A DNA stretch of 64,000 nt, taken from Lagopus muta. Lineage: Eukaryota > Chordata > Aves > Galliformes > Phasianidae. The position numbers and the translations under genes were made by a program. The stretch spans positions 4,666,001 through 4,730,000 of the forward strand of contig NC_064447.1 in the NCBI RefSeq assembly GCF_023343835.1, in the 5' to 3' direction. This document shows positions 14,097 to 27,210 of the stretch, one piece after another (within the stretch, counting starts at the first letter, position 1; every line of letters begins with the position of its first letter). The notes under the pieces were generated by a model. The model saw nothing but the letters and a program-made list of their open reading frames with translations, ran no database searches and had not been told where the DNA came from.

Positions 14097-14112
14097 TTTA
14101 TTTATTTATTTA
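14097..14112. repeat. (TTTA)4 microsatellite
   Basis: Four perfect TTTA units followed by a short T run. Confidence 0.85.
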
Positions 14113-15964
14113 TTTTTCAAACCTGGTCCACTTACCTGGCTATAAAATAGAGTGACTTTAAGGAAAGAATCATCGTCCGACAATCTTGCTTCCAAATAAA
14201 ACCATCAGTTATTAAAAATCAGGTCTGAAATTGAAGAGATACTTATCTGACAGATATTTACACACATGATTATGGCTGTGCACATAAACATCACCACTGG
14301 GGATGTATACCTAAATTATGCATAAATATCTGGAACGGTTGTTCATACAACGAGGGATGACTTCATAACTTCACACATTCAAAAAAACATTATATAGGTA
14401 CAGAGAAAACAAAGCTTAGTGAAAAAATAAGCCTGCAGATGCTTTTCTTGTATGTTCTTGAATTTTAAGCGTATGTGAATATTTTGTTGCTCTTTGAGAG
14501 GTAACACTTTCATTATAAGTTCTAAACCTTACAGAATCTCCCTTTCAAGTGAAACAAAGGTGTGATTGTTGCCACAAAATGATAAGATATGACAGATTTG
14601 GATACTCTACATCTCATACGTTCTATCCAGAGCATTTTTATTTAAAATATGGTATTGAAGGTAGGAGAATGAATAGTTGTCTGTTACTTTAGTGCTTCAT
14701 ACTTTTTAAGTGAGAACATTAAAAGGTGAAAGATCACACCACTTAGTACCCGTTTCTGGTTGGGAAAAATCCCAGGTCCTCTGTGAAATCCAAAGGCTGT
14801 GAGCTCAGGTAGTGAAGGTCTTTTTTTTGCTGTAAAGCTTGAACATATCTTACCTTCCACCCAGAGGAATAAATTTGTGCCTTTTTAGTGTAGTTATGAA
14901 CAGTGCTGGCTGAAGATTGAGTAAATTGGGATTATTCTTTTAAACATTGACACTCTACTGCATTCTTATCAAAAGCATAGCATAGCTGCAACAGCAATGT
15001 CTGCCTGACAGTACAGCGCTTTGAAATGCTATCTAGGTTGTTTTCAGGTTTATTAGTGCTATCCCAATTCACTGTAGCAAGATGCACCAATATCCTGTGG
15101 GTTCTTACAGCAGTCCAGCCTCAGCACGGCACCATTGCACTCCATGCTAATCATCTTGTCTCGGGAAAGCGATTAAGTCCTTGCTTGATGTAAATCTCCA
15201 TATTCAAGCTGCTTCTGGCTCTAAATGGTCTTATTTCGGTGCTCTGTGTGCTGTGCTCCATTGCACCCAGTAGAAATACCCAAAGACATCAGGACTGTGC
15301 TACTTGGAAGCAGAAAGGAAAAGTAAGAGAGATTTTGGTGCCCAAACTGCAGCCCCATGGCCACGCTTCAAACAGCTGTCAGTATAATCTATGGCCAACC
15401 ATGAAGAGTGTTAAAATTATTGATTGATACTTTGCTGGCTCTGCTCTGGTTAAGACTGAAATATAAATGCCATATAAAAAGCATTTTTTGTATTTGGGAA
15501 AATATTTGCTAAGCTTCATTTGGAATAGTGCACAGTTGAGACAATAATGTGCTGTAAACTTTGGCTTTCTGTAAATGCCCCTTTGTGACAAAGTAAAAAC
15601 AGACACAATTTCCTTTAAATCAGTGCTATGCAAACGTGAAACACTTATGCTGCTTACTTCACTAGAGCCTCAGTAAGCAGATGGTGCAAGCCCGCCAGTG
15701 AGTACTATACCTCCCAGGTGATATTTCAGCAAGAAAGATCTGTTAGTCAAGAACATTCTCTCTCCAGTCTGTGGGGAAGAAATTTATGGAGCAATGTGTT
15801 ATGGGACTGCTGATTTCTGAAACAGGAGATGGCCTTTTTATTTATTCGTTTGGGATTCTGGTTTTATAGCTTTGCTTGCTGGCTCATCTCAGTGTCTTTC
15901 AGCAGAGCTGAGGCTCTGGAACAGATATGCTTTCTGCATAGGATTGTCTGGTTAAATTTTTTTT

Positions 15965-15979
15965 TATATATATATATAT
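15965..15979. repeat. (TA)n microsatellite
   Basis: Seven TA units downstream of a T-rich run. Confidence 0.85.
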
Positions 15980-18900
15980 TTCTAATACTTATGATGGCAC
16001 TGAGATTTCTCTTCCCTGAAAAACATACGTACTCCTTTCTACTGATTTATTTCTGACTTGTGCTGTCGTAAGGATTCTCCCAGGACATTTGTTGTTCACT
16101 CAGTAATTTAAACTTTGTGAGTTTCTTTAAACTTTGTTTAAGTTAAATCCCAGTGTATTTTCCTCTGAAAAATTTTTGCATTCAATCCCCAAAAAAGGTT
16201 TGTGATTTATTTATTTATTTACTGTTATCTTTTTAGTTCCACTGACAGTTTTCCATCTCTAACTCACAGCCCTCTGGTCAAGCATCCTTGGAGAAAAGCA
16301 GACAAAATATTCTGTGCTGGAATATTTTTGAATTTGGAAGTACGCTAATGGATTTGAAAATTTAGCAGTCTGGGGAATGACTGCTGAAGAAGTTATTTGA
16401 AGATGTACTGTTTTCAATACCATTTTCCCAGTCCTTGATTCTGCAGAGCCTTCACTTATTGTACCTACACCTGTGGGAAATAGCGTGTGAATATTTTGTT
16501 AGCATTTTGGTCACGTTAGTGAGAAACAAGTTTGAAAGCAGGAGGAAGACTTGAGTGGAAAAGGAGCTCCTCTAATGTTGAAACATTACTTGAAACAGCA
16601 GTCAAAACAAGTCCATTCTTTCTTTGTACAACACCTAAATAATTATGCAGACATTAAGCCATATTCTGCTTTGATGCGTGGATGCCAACAGTGATCTTAG
16701 AACCAGATCTTAAAACGCTTATTAGAAGTATTTCTTAATAAGCAAATTTTCCCATTAAATTATTTTGCAGTTACTAAAGTCTGGGAGCCAGTAGGGCGCA
16801 GCTGAATGTGTGTTGAAGGCAAGTGGAGCACCCCAAGCTGACTTTGTTTATTTAGCTCACCTGAGGAAGGGCACACGTTCTTCTCTCAGCTGCCAACAGT
16901 CAGCTCCAGGTGATTGGTGCAGCACAGAGCAGGGCTGTAGGAGGTGCAGTACTACAGGGGCACGTGCACATGTAATGGAGAAAGCCATCCTGTCCTGTCC
17001 TTCTCTGTCCTGTGTATTGTGAGCTGGTGTAAGTGCATGTAAAGTCTTGTACTATTCATTATTTTTTGGTTAACCACTGGAAACAAAGGAAATGGGAGGA
17101 AACATTTTGTAGAAATTAGTAAAGGATCTGAAACCCCCTTACTCTTCTTTCCTTACGGCTCTCTCATAGCTGCATCCTCTGGATTTTAACTTAAGATCTT
17201 CATTAGTAGTTGTTCCTATTTATGAGGACAGAAAACCTATGTGGTGAAATTAATGTTTCCCTAATGCTGGGCAAGGCTAGAGGAAGTCACAAAAAACCTT
17301 AAAGACAAGAATATTTATGTGTTTGGTGAACAAAATCTGTTGATGTTGTGAAAGTAGCTATCTACGGTGTTTCTACACCATGCTTTTGTAACTTTGGTAC
17401 GATTGAAAACACAGAATGTACCTAACAGATGTGAAAAGATTTCTGCAGAGGGCAAGTTTTTCATGATGAAAAGTAGCAAATAACAGTAACTGAGATATGA
17501 AATATAAAGTGTTTTGAATAAGTTTAGCTTTTTATTTAAAAAAAAATGTTTTCCTTATTTAGATGGTGGGTTTTTTTTTTTCTGTTTGTGTTTTGTTTTT
17601 TGCTTCTAAGGAACTTAAAGCTAGGTAGCATTTCTTTTAGGAAATATGGAGTGAGACACTGGATGGGTTTGGGTGCTGTGACAGCTGCAATGTCTTAACT
17701 TTGTAAATGAAGGTTGAGATTGTTTCAGTGGTAACAAAAAAAAGGCTTTGCAGGAGATGCAGTGGAATCTTTAAATAAAGCAACTTTCATAAATTCAACC
17801 TCTTGAAAAAAATTACATGTTCGTGTTAAATCGTATGTCTGTTTTAACAATTAAGCAGATCCACACAATTGAAAAGCTACCCACCACTGCTTGTTTATCT
17901 TTTGTTTTGGTGATCTAAAGTGAAATACCAGGCTTCTTGCTGAGTTTGTGACCCAAGTGCACTGAAATGTTCAGGACCACTCACCTTATTGCTACCAAAT
18001 AGTCTACTTTCTATAGATACACAGTGGTGTTGGTGGGTTTAGATTCACCCTGAAGGACGGTACAGACTCCATACCATGAATAAAAATTGGAAAGCACACA
18101 TTCCTAGAGTTTGTGGCTGTGGGTGGAATCCAGCAATGAGTCCTTGTTTGCTGTGAAGCTCTGTTCCTTTGGAAGGCACAAGAAGCCTGCGTTTTATGTC
18201 TCCAAAATTAGAGTTGTCAAGCCTGAAGTTACCAGAAGGATGGGTTTGACATTAACTGAGATCACTATCTGACCCTTCCCATCAGTAAAAGGCACCAAAC
18301 CACACTCCATAACTAAATTTTTCACAAGTCTTCTTTGCTTTGCCATCTGTGCTACCAACTGCTCTTCTACTGTATATCGTCTGCCTGAAGATGTGCTAAG
18401 CAGGTGTGGCACATGCTTGGCTCATTCCTGCTTTGCATGTGTAATGTAATTATGTTTGACAGACTTGGTTTGATTGAGAGAAAACTATGAATTGGATTAA
18501 ATGTTTTTTGTTTAGACTTTATTAGCTAAAGATGCCATTGCATAATTAATTTGTGAATAAGCAGCAATCTTGCAAATGAGGCAGTGAATCAAAAGCACAG
18601 GAAGACATTATAGCCTCTTCTCAGGATGAGTTTACACATTTCTTATTTGTAGTATTCATTAAAAATACATAAAGGAAGGTTAACGGAACATTGCAAGAAA
18701 GAACCACAAACAAGCCAGCCAGCCACAGAAGCCTTCATATATGCACAAGTGAAGAAACTGGGAGCAAGCCAACTCAAAAACATGAGCCTGTGCTAGACAG
18801 CAAAATCATTAGCAATATTTAAGAGCTGTTCCTGCAAGTTTTCTGATCAACCCCAGTGTTCTGGAGCAAAGACATTTGTAGAACCATACCCTTCTAGTTT

Positions 18901-20139
18901 TGGTGTAGAAAATAAAGATTATCTTTAATGTGTAGAGAAAATTGTACTTTGAGGTTTTTAATTTGTACTCAAAGAAGATGCTCTATTTACATTTCTGGGA
19001 TAGAAACAAGCTGTTTTAATTCCTGTGCTTCAAAATATTTTCAGTTGCATCTGTTCTACGTTATGTTTAGGTCATATAAATTGTGCAAAAGCATACAAAC
19101 CATTTTACCAAGCAAAGAAAATCTGTAGGATGCTGTGATCTGATTCAGAACCCATTTTGTCACATGCCAGTTCTCTTGTTGCAGGGCTGCAACATCACAG
19201 CTCAGACCAGACTCGGGGCATTGAGCTCAATCTTGGCCCTTCCCAGGGCCCACAGCAGCATGTGGAAGGAGTCCTGAGGGTTCCACTCAGTGACAGCAGA
19301 GTCTCATCTGTCCTCAGACTCCCACCGCTTGATCAGATTATTTGAGATCACCTGATTGAATTGTTTGATATAAATCATCAGTTTCACATCAGTTTGTCTC
19401 CCAGGTTTTTTCTTAGCCTACACCCATCTTTGAGCATGTCTTCTCCTGAACGGTCACCCTACTCAGCACTGTCATGCATGCTTTCAACATTCCCTTTGAG
19501 TGCAATACAGCAGCTTATCTCAATTCAACAGAAATAAATATACCTAGTTCAGACGTGCAAGGACGTTTTCACTCTAGGTTATCAAAGATGGGGGTTTTTC
19601 TTGAATCAGTGACAGCAGGTGGAAATAAAGTATCCCAGTGTTCTCCTTGAAGAAAGAAAGCTGGATTGTTAGGTTCATTGTTCCCCTTTCCTTTTCTTTT
19701 TCTTTCTGTTTCACAGTAGTAAAGTGCAATCTTTTATCACAGGAAATTGTCATGTGTTCATTTGTTGTTTTGTAGTTATATATACTGATTTTTGATGATA
19801 AATAATGTCAAGATACTTGGCAAGGTATATAATCAATATGTTTGAGTAAAAGCTCTTAGTCCTAGCAGCCATTTTCAAATCCTACCATAAGGGAAATATA
19901 GGAAGAGATCCTCTGAAAGTGCAGTTTAGAAATGAGATTAGTTTGCCAGTAAGAACTTACTAGCTTTACAACAATTGATGCTAACTAACCTTTCACATTA
20001 TTCTAGTTGAGTTTATTCCTTTATTCAAGCACATGAGGGAATCCACCAATGGATGAGACAGTAAATAGTTTTTTCAAGGACTATCACACTTTTGTACATC
20101 TCTAATGGAAACGTTATAAAACGAAGTGATAGGAGAGGA

Positions 20140-20157
20140 TTTTTTTTTTTTTTTTTT
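20140..20157. repeat. Poly-T tract (T18)
   Basis: Uninterrupted run of 18 T. It would read as a poly-A tail on the minus strand, but the sequence at higher coordinates shows no clear retroposon body apart from the weak coiled-coil frame at 20716-20922. Confidence 0.9.
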
Positions 20158-20715
20158 CAAATACATTTAGCCATCTAACTTCTTCCAAATGCCCCTTTTT
20201 CATGTCTGTGTGAAACAGTGTTCTGTTTCTGCTTCCGAGCAGTGTTGCATTTCTTCTTGTAAGCTTGGTAATCTCAATTTGGCAGGACAGAAGATCTATG
20301 CACAGTCATTTTATCTTTTTTTCCCTCTCCAAAATAAGCAACTTTCTACCCTTTGATGAGGTTTTACGGAGTGGTAAGATGGCTGTCTCCATTTGTATTC
20401 TAACTCTGGCCATTGCTGAAATCCTTCTTTCAGTTACTTGCTTTTCCTATGATTACTATGTGCTTCCTCTGCAATGTTTGTGCCTTGAACATTCATACGG
20501 ATGTATTGCCCTTTCTACTTTATCTCCATTTAATGAGGCTTTTGTCATTAGATATGCTTACAAATTTTCCATGAATTTCCAGTGGTGTTGGTGCTGTCTG
20601 TGGAGATGCTCAGAACATTAAGCACGGTGGCAATGCTGTTGATTTTTCTAAAGACTTGAATCTTTCAGGAACTGTATAACGTTTAAACACAGTTTTCTCT
20701 CTGTTGTGGTTTTTA

Positions 20716-20922
20716 TTACAGAATTCCTCTTTGTTCTTTGAGTTTCAATTGACTCCATTGCTTTTCAAATCCCTCCAGCTTTCCCTCAATTTTATTTACC
20801 TTGGTCTCAAAGGAGGCTGTGGAAGCTTGAAGGTTATCGATTTTTAAATGAAGAGATTGAAGAAGTTCTTTCACTGAGGTGTCTTGTAAAGTATTTGAAG
20901 GTGGAGAGGCTGTGCTAAGCAT
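20716..20922 (-). pseudogene. Coiled-coil-like open frame, possible relic
   Basis: A 68-codon frame whose middle part (SVKELLQSLHLKIDNL, then ASTASFETKVNKIEGKLEGF) has the heptad-like spacing of hydrophobic residues and high Glu/Lys content of a coiled coil. That style resembles the coiled-coil region of L1-type ORF1 proteins. No RNA-recognition or C-terminal ORF1 domain follows: the frame stops at once, and the flanking frames contain stops. It may be an old LINE ORF1 relic or a host pseudogene, or simply chance. The family assignment is inference only. Confidence 0.25.
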
Positions 20923-22729
20923 GGGAGATGGTATCTGCAGGGTGGACTCACCTCACCCATCATGCAGCAGTTTTTATTTTATGTGTGCGCTTCTTTCATG
21001 CACCTCTGGCACATTTTTGTTTGGTTGTCTGCCTCAAACAATGTCATAACACTTAGGAGACGGTTATCTTCAGGGTTTCAAAGAGAGTGGTGGGTTTATA
21101 GGATCGTGTGTGTGAAACAGGAGCTGTGACCTCTGCAGCAAATCTGTCAGATGATGCATCATTGGAGTACTTCATAAAGCCACCCTCATCTGCAAGTGCT
21201 GTATGTTAGGGCGACTTGGCTCAGCCTCCTTTGTCTGTCCGGAGTCTTAAGGAGACACTGGGCAAACAGCAATCTCAACTCCTCAACCCTTTTAGAACCA
21301 GAGTGGGAAGAGGAAAGGCATCACGGTATACATTTGGGAGTATAGAGGAAAATAAATGACTTTGCTAACAAAGACTAGCAGTAAATAATCTTGAAGCAGG
21401 GAAGGTTGCTCCTTTTTGCCAAATTGAAAAATTGTGCTAAAAACATAGCCCATTCATTTAAGAGCGAGCTGCTATTTTCTTTCCTTCTTTCTCAGAATTG
21501 GGGTTTGAATCAGAATCTTCTGAGTAACCAGATATCTACTTTCCCTGTCTCTTACCTTATTTTTAGAGCATTCCATCATTAATGAAACTCACTGTTCTAA
21601 TAAAGCTGTTAAGCTTACCACTTTCTTAAGGAGTCAGATCTGGTGGCTCAGTAAGTCATATATGCCCAGCTTCCTTCTGACTAACTTGATTCCTGCCATG
21701 TTGCTTGAAGATCTAGTCCCCATTGGAGATTGTCATCATCAGTAAGCGTTCTAATTGTATTTGTAAACATAGAGAAATGTGTTTGATGAGGCTAGGCCAG
21801 GCTGAAAAGGTATGAAACAGATGGCAGTCATAAGAAACCTTTTCCAAAACAGTGAAATTAAACTGGTGGGCAAACTTTTAGCCTATATGTTGTATTATTT
21901 AGCTTAATTTTTGTTTGCCAAGGAAGAACATTAAAATTTCAAAACCTGATATGCACAGTACGTTCTCTTTCAGAGCAGCAGTTTTATAACTAGCAGGGAG
22001 TAAAAGAATAAATTAAATGCCCTCTTCAATTAGTAATTGCCTCTGACAGATGGAACGAGGAGTTTCTAGGAAAATATCCAAACAAAAGTCCTGAAAACCA
22101 CTGATGCTGGGAATGCCTGGAGTTGGAAGCAAATATTACGACATAGGATGATTATTTACTTTGAATACATTGGTGATAAACAAAAATAAGATTGAAGTTA
22201 TTTTTCACTAAAAAGTACTACATGTTCTCAAGGGGGTGACAAAATCCATCACATTTCAGATTCAACTTTGATACTTCATTAGCCAATACTGATTGCTTTG
22301 CCATTAATACATAAATATCCAAGAGATGATTACATTTTTATTTTTATTTTCATCCAATACTGAAATCATGCTTTAATTTCAGAGGAACGTGCTTTAAAGT
22401 TTCCTAAGAAATGCTGAATGTGCAGCAGAGCCTTCTTGTAATTATTGCTTATAATCTCTACAATGTCTTAAATAATTTAAATAATTATGCTAGTCTAAAC
22501 AGCACAAGCAAAATTAGGTATTGTCTTCCAAGGTTCTTTGATTCTTCAAGTTTTTGGGTTTTTTGCAGCTGAAGTCTGTTAAAAGTCTCTTCCACCCGGC
22601 AAACTTGTAAATAGCTCCACAGAGTTCAGTGCGCAGCATTTATCTCTCCATAAATCATGTTACCAAACCTTACATGTAGTGATTTTTTGAGTATTAAATG
22701 CTACATCTATGACTTATGATATTACACAG

Positions 22730-23346
22730 GCTGCTCTGAAAGTAATGCAACTTTTCCTTAACTTTGCTCTTGCCCTTGTAGTTATAAATCTGCTTACAGG
22801 AGAGTTGTTCCCAATCAGTGCCTCCTATTTTATGATGCTGGCCCACAATGACAGGGGAAGATGTTGGTGGGATGGCAGTAGAAGTTGAACCTTCCCACCA
22901 GTAACCCATTGCAAGTTGTTGTCAAGTGACAGATGGCAGCAGAGGGGTTCTCTGAGAAAATGACATCTGATGTGGAAGTACAGATAGAGCAAGGGTGTGT
23001 CACTGAATTCCTCCACGCAGGAAAAATGGCACCCCTTGACATTCATCAACACTTGCTGAACATTGATGGAGACCAAGCAGTGGATGTGTGCACAGTGAGG
23101 CTGTGTTGTTGTGTTTCAGCAGTGGTGACAATGACAGCAGGTCACCTGCGCTGGTGCAGATTTTTACAAGTGCAGCATGCAGGCTCTTGTTCATCGCTGG
23201 CAAAAACGTGGAGCTTCTGATGGTGACTGTGCTGAAAAATAGTGTTTTGTAATTGAGAATTTGCTTTATCAACTAGTGTTATTGAGCTCTTTGCATCTCT
23301 CGTAGTTTCCATGGAAATAAATAGGAGGCATTACTTTTGGAGCAGC
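22730..23346 (+). mobile_element. Non-autonomous Tc1/mariner element (Galluhop/Mariner1_GG-like)
   Basis: The 617-bp unit has terminal inverted repeats: GCTGCTCTGAAAGTAATGC at 22730-22748 and, inverted, GCATTACTTTTGGAGCAGC at 23328-23346 (16 of 19 positions pair). Inside are a mariner-type helix-turn-helix relic (22933-23100) and, in another frame, a C-terminal transposase relic (23156-23242). The central catalytic region is missing, so this is an internal-deletion derivative that could only have moved with a transposase supplied elsewhere. The motif GCCTCCTATTTTATGATG, expected close to the left end, lies about 70 bp inside it, so the left end carries extra sequence. I see no clear TA duplication at the present boundaries. 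The family name is from memory of chicken repeats. Confidence 0.88.
22933..23242 (+). pseudogene. Mariner transposase relic (N-terminal HTH joined to C-terminus)
   Basis: The frame from 22933 reads a typical mariner N-terminus, including GCVTEFLHAGKMAPLDIHQH and then LLNIDGDQAVDVCTVR, which matches the first helix-turn-helix DNA-binding region of Tc1/mariner transposases. From 23156 a different frame reads DFYKCSMQALVHRWQKRGA and stops at 23242. The 'HRWQK' motif near a stop is typical of mariner transposase C-termini. The D-D-D/E catalytic domain that should lie between is absent. The two relics are in different frames, so no functional transposase is encoded. The element is therefore a MITE-like deletion copy. 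Confidence 0.75.
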
Positions 23347-23910
23347 ATCCATTCATGTAACAGAAAACATTCCCAGATATTGAAATGAGATGTATTCTTT
23401 ATTTACTGAGAAGAGTAACAGTGAAAGTTCTAAAAATGCTAGTAGACAGGGATGTTTTTACTCAAGTAACTGATTCAAACAGTATTTGTAATGCTCTGAG
23501 CCAGAATTTTCAAAGCAATGCCAGACTCACTCTGTTTCGGTGATCCAGAGAATTGAATTTAAATATATACTAAGAGAAAGAAAATTCAGAAGATCTAAAG
23601 GGAATCGGTCTGATAGTTTCTGAACTTCCTTTTAACAAGGAAGGAGAAATTTATTAACACATGTTCTTTTTTTGTGCATCTTAATCTTATTTCCCAATTT
23701 AGTAATACAAGGAAGATGTTCTGAGTTACTTCTAAACGTCTTCCTTTTTTTTCTTTTTTTTAGAACTTGAAGAATAAATTGGCCTTGTAATACGTTATAA
23801 TGTTAACACATATGACAGAGAGATTTCTGAGCATAACATGTAATTCTGAAAAGCACCGTTTTGTGATTCAATTTATTCATGCAGTCATAGTACCAGCCAT
23901 ATCTTTCTTG

Positions 23911-23930
23911 TCTGTCTGTCTGTCTGTCTG
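23911..23930. repeat. (TCTG)5 microsatellite
   Basis: Five perfect TCTG units, seen directly. Confidence 0.9.
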
Positions 23931-24682
23931 TGTGGGAATTGCTGAATCACAGCCTGAACCTCTGATTGATCACCTGAGGTGAGCACTGAGTCAGCCCTGG
24001 GAGCACAGGTGAAGGCAATTCACCTGCACTGCTGGAAGGGGTGCAGCCTGGCTGCCCCTCTGCTGGACCCATTTGAGAGCTGAGTGCCAGTGGGAAAGGT
24101 TAAGTTAGTGGGAAAGCTTTAGTGTTTGATTGTGATCTTCTGAGGCTCTGAATTCAATAGGATTCCTCTAGGCACTCAGAAGTGCATTTTCTCATTTGAA
24201 AAAAAAAAATAACCCAAAAAACAAAAAACCCAATCAAAACTTATCTGTGTGTGTGTTTCAAAGAAGTCCTCTACCTATTAAAATTAAAGTGTGTATACAT
24301 ATACATACATATATTTAACTGGAGTTGATATTTTCTGCCTACCAGTTCTTTCTCTCTGTGAAGCTGATTTTGGCCTAATCTGCTGTTCCACATAAATACA
24401 ATATGTCAGATTCTACTGTCTGTATTGCTTTCCTGGATAGACTGGACCTTATGTGTTCCATGGATTTTTGTTGTGCCTGAACAAAAGCCAGGATGTTATT
24501 GCATCACTTCGTTTTATATCGAATTATGTTGTCACATAATGATATAATTGCCAAACACAAGCAGATGCAATGGTTATAGTACAATAAAATGTCACAACTG
24601 AGAACACTTTGTGTTTTCATTTAGAAGTTTGGTTTTCCATATTAAAGTTTCTAACATAGTTGGAATGTGAATTTCAAGATGC

Positions 24683-24734
24683 CTATATTTGTTTTGTACT
24701 GATGTGTTCTATATTTGTTTTCTACTGATGTGTC
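24683..24734. repeat. 26-bp tandem duplication (two copies)
   Basis: Copies at 24683-24708 and 24709-24734 share the unit CTATATTTGTTTT.TACTGATGTGT and differ at two positions. Seen directly. Confidence 0.85.
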
Positions 24735-25070
24735 TTTATTAAGGTTTCAGCATGAAGAAAAAAAAATTTGAAAATATCAGTTCCTAAACTATAGAAAGTT
24801 CATAGGTTACATTGAAGTCCACCCTGTTAGCAATCACTGCAACAGTGTAAGTGCTTTCAGTGAGGGCCAATTTAGGGGCTGGGGAACTTCAGTGAGGAAG
24901 GAATGCTGGCCCAAGCCATGTTCAAGCATATTTTGTGGAAAGCAAATCACACACTGCATTATAAGCTGCATTTCCATTAGTCAAGTTGATCTTTATTGAC
25001 AAAGAAATATGTGGTGCGTTATGACAAATTAACCTATGTGAAATGCAGAACTGTGATGATAATTTCTCTC

Positions 25071-25090
25071 TTTTTTTTTTTTTTTTTTTT
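25071..25090. repeat. Poly-T tract (T20)
   Basis: Uninterrupted run of 20 T following CTCTC. Confidence 0.9.
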
Positions 25091-27210
25091 CTGAAGTCTG
25101 TGGAAATAAATTACAAGTGCCAATACATAAAAATAGAAGTTCCCAAATTCCCTTATACAGTTATTATGTAAGTATTAAGGCTTTAACTATTATTTCGTTT
25201 CAATTAGCTTTCTAATTATTTATTTTCTTTTCTACTGTATTCAGATTCTACTGTGAAAAAAGCTGTTGAATTTACAGTTATTTTAACTGCCCCCCTCCCC
25301 CATCTTGGCGGCGTTCATTACAGGCAAATCAATGGGAATTGATAAACTCATGATGGGGAAAAAAAGAATATATTTGTATTCATTACAGAGGATCGGAGAT
25401 AATAATAAAATGAAATGTTGTTATAGTGAGATATAAACCCAACCTAAGGAATTGTTCAATATGTGAATAGCTAGATACATTTCATTACTGTGATATGGAG
25501 CAGCTTGATAGCGGAAGCCAATAATTTAAAAAGTCTTGAGCACAGGGTTATGCTGACTATACAGTTCAATACGTTAATTGACAATAAATCCTGCTTGCCT
25601 ATAAAAAGCACTTCACTAGTCATTTTCAAGATGGTCATGATTTTTTATGATGCGGAACTTTTAATTTACAGGGATGATAAAAATAGATTTACTTTCAGCC
25701 ACTTGTATTTGATTTAATTACCTAATCAACTATAAATCATCTACTATTGAAAAAGTAATTTAACAGAGATGATATTTTGTCGTCATTTTTTCTTAACTAG
25801 AATATAGCCTTCTGTAAATGACGCTGAATGTTATAGAGGAATTAGAAAATTCGACCCTTTTTGGGAAGGTGTTGGAAATTGTTGGGAAGCGTTGAAAGTC
25901 AAGATTTTGGTTTTACTGAGCAAAGGCCTTGATTTTTGGAAAGAGTTTATTGTGATTGTTAATCTCCTGTTAGGAACGCATGCAGGAAGAGCTGTATGGC
26001 TAGGATGGGCCATGGTTGATAGTGATCTGCAACAAGCCTTGCACGGTGGAACTTCTCTGTATGCAGGAGAACAGCGTACTGTTCAGTCTGGTGACAGTAA
26101 GCACATGACATGGCCACGGAGAAGGAAATGCCCATGCCATATCCATGCAGGGAAGAGAGAAACCAGTCCGATTCCAAGTCAGAGTGGCTAGAGAGAGGAT
26201 TGTGAGGCTATGCTGTAATTTTTAGTCCCTAGATGAAAGTAGGATAAGTTTTTCTGCTTTTTTAATGGATATTTCAAATAACTGACATAATGTGTAAAAA
26301 AGGGCTAAACAAAGAGGAAAAAAAGGTGGAGATTAAAAGAATTTAAACATGATAATACTTTGAAGGAAGAAGGACGAGGTTTTATAAGAAATTCGTCCTG
26401 TAACATGTATACTTCCAAGGTCTAGTTTGAAAATATATGAATTTCACAAATTCTACTAACAAGAGTGATTATGACATCCCCCAAACCATATTTATATGAG
26501 GCTGACAATACTCTGTTAAAAAAAAAAAAGGTCCAGATAAAGAGCTTTTGGAATACATTCTGAGAGGAATTTTAGTCAGATGGATTGCAGGTGTTGAAAA
26601 GAGACTCCAATATTAATAATAAGAATTGATTAGAAAATTTTGGTTGCTTGATATTCTTGTTAGACATTATTTTAAAAACAGCTGAAAGCCCAAACTCACC
26701 CAACAAAAGAAGTTCAACAAAGACAGATTTCCTGTTTCTTATATAGAAGGAAAATTAAATGGGAAATGAAATGCCTGTGGTATTTTCACAAAGAAAAAGA
26801 AGTGGTTTAGATAACAAAAAAATAGTGTGTTAGTGTTAGATTATGAAAATAAGAAAAGCTAAGAATGTACACAAAGATAGGAATAGTCATGACATTAACA
26901 TTACGAATGAAGGAAAATCAATGCTAGGAAATAGCTCCTCAAGAATTCAGGTCACATTATGAGTTGGGAGGAAAGCCAACTTCTGTAATATGGGGTAAAG
27001 AATCATGTGAAATGATGAAAACTGGACAGGAATCTGGAGATTTGAGACTAAATTACTTAGATAATTCTAAGGCTTTATTAAATTTAAGGAAACAAGCATA
27101 ATGTAAAGCAAAAAAAAAAAAAAAGTAAAGTCTGTTAACAAAAACATTTTTATTAGCTTTTTTTATTAGCTTTTTAACAACAAATTTTATAAAACATTTA
27201 GAAAACAGAT

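Larger units (their letters stand above)
10798..22729. other. Low-copy non-coding stretch
   Basis: No gene is recognisable. It holds simple repeats (an A/C-rich patch at 12019-12060, (TTTA)4 at 14097-14112, a TA run at 15965-15979, T18 at 20140-20157), a short perfect hairpin at 12613-12633, and a coiled-coil-like open frame at 20716-20922 (minus). The minus frame at 18194-18412 has no recognisable family. Confidence 0.55.
24360..25830. other. Candidate conserved non-coding (enhancer-like) block
   Basis: A gene-free, transposon-free block with many AT-rich homeodomain-type cores (TAATTA, TTAATTG, TAATCA), SOX-like ACAAT cores, a short perfect palindrome (ATTATGT-TGTC-ACATAAT at about 24523-24540) and interspersed GC-richer segments. 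This texture is common in conserved enhancers of developmental genes. The call rests on texture alone; no alignment was available, and 25071-25090 is only a T20 run. Confidence 0.25.

Noticed and set aside
18194-18412. 72-codon minus-strand frame
   Set aside because: No motif or family recognised; neighbouring frames are full of stops.
25892-26191. 99-codon plus-strand frame, possible pseudogene
   Set aside because: No family resemblance; the minus strand is open over part of the same interval.
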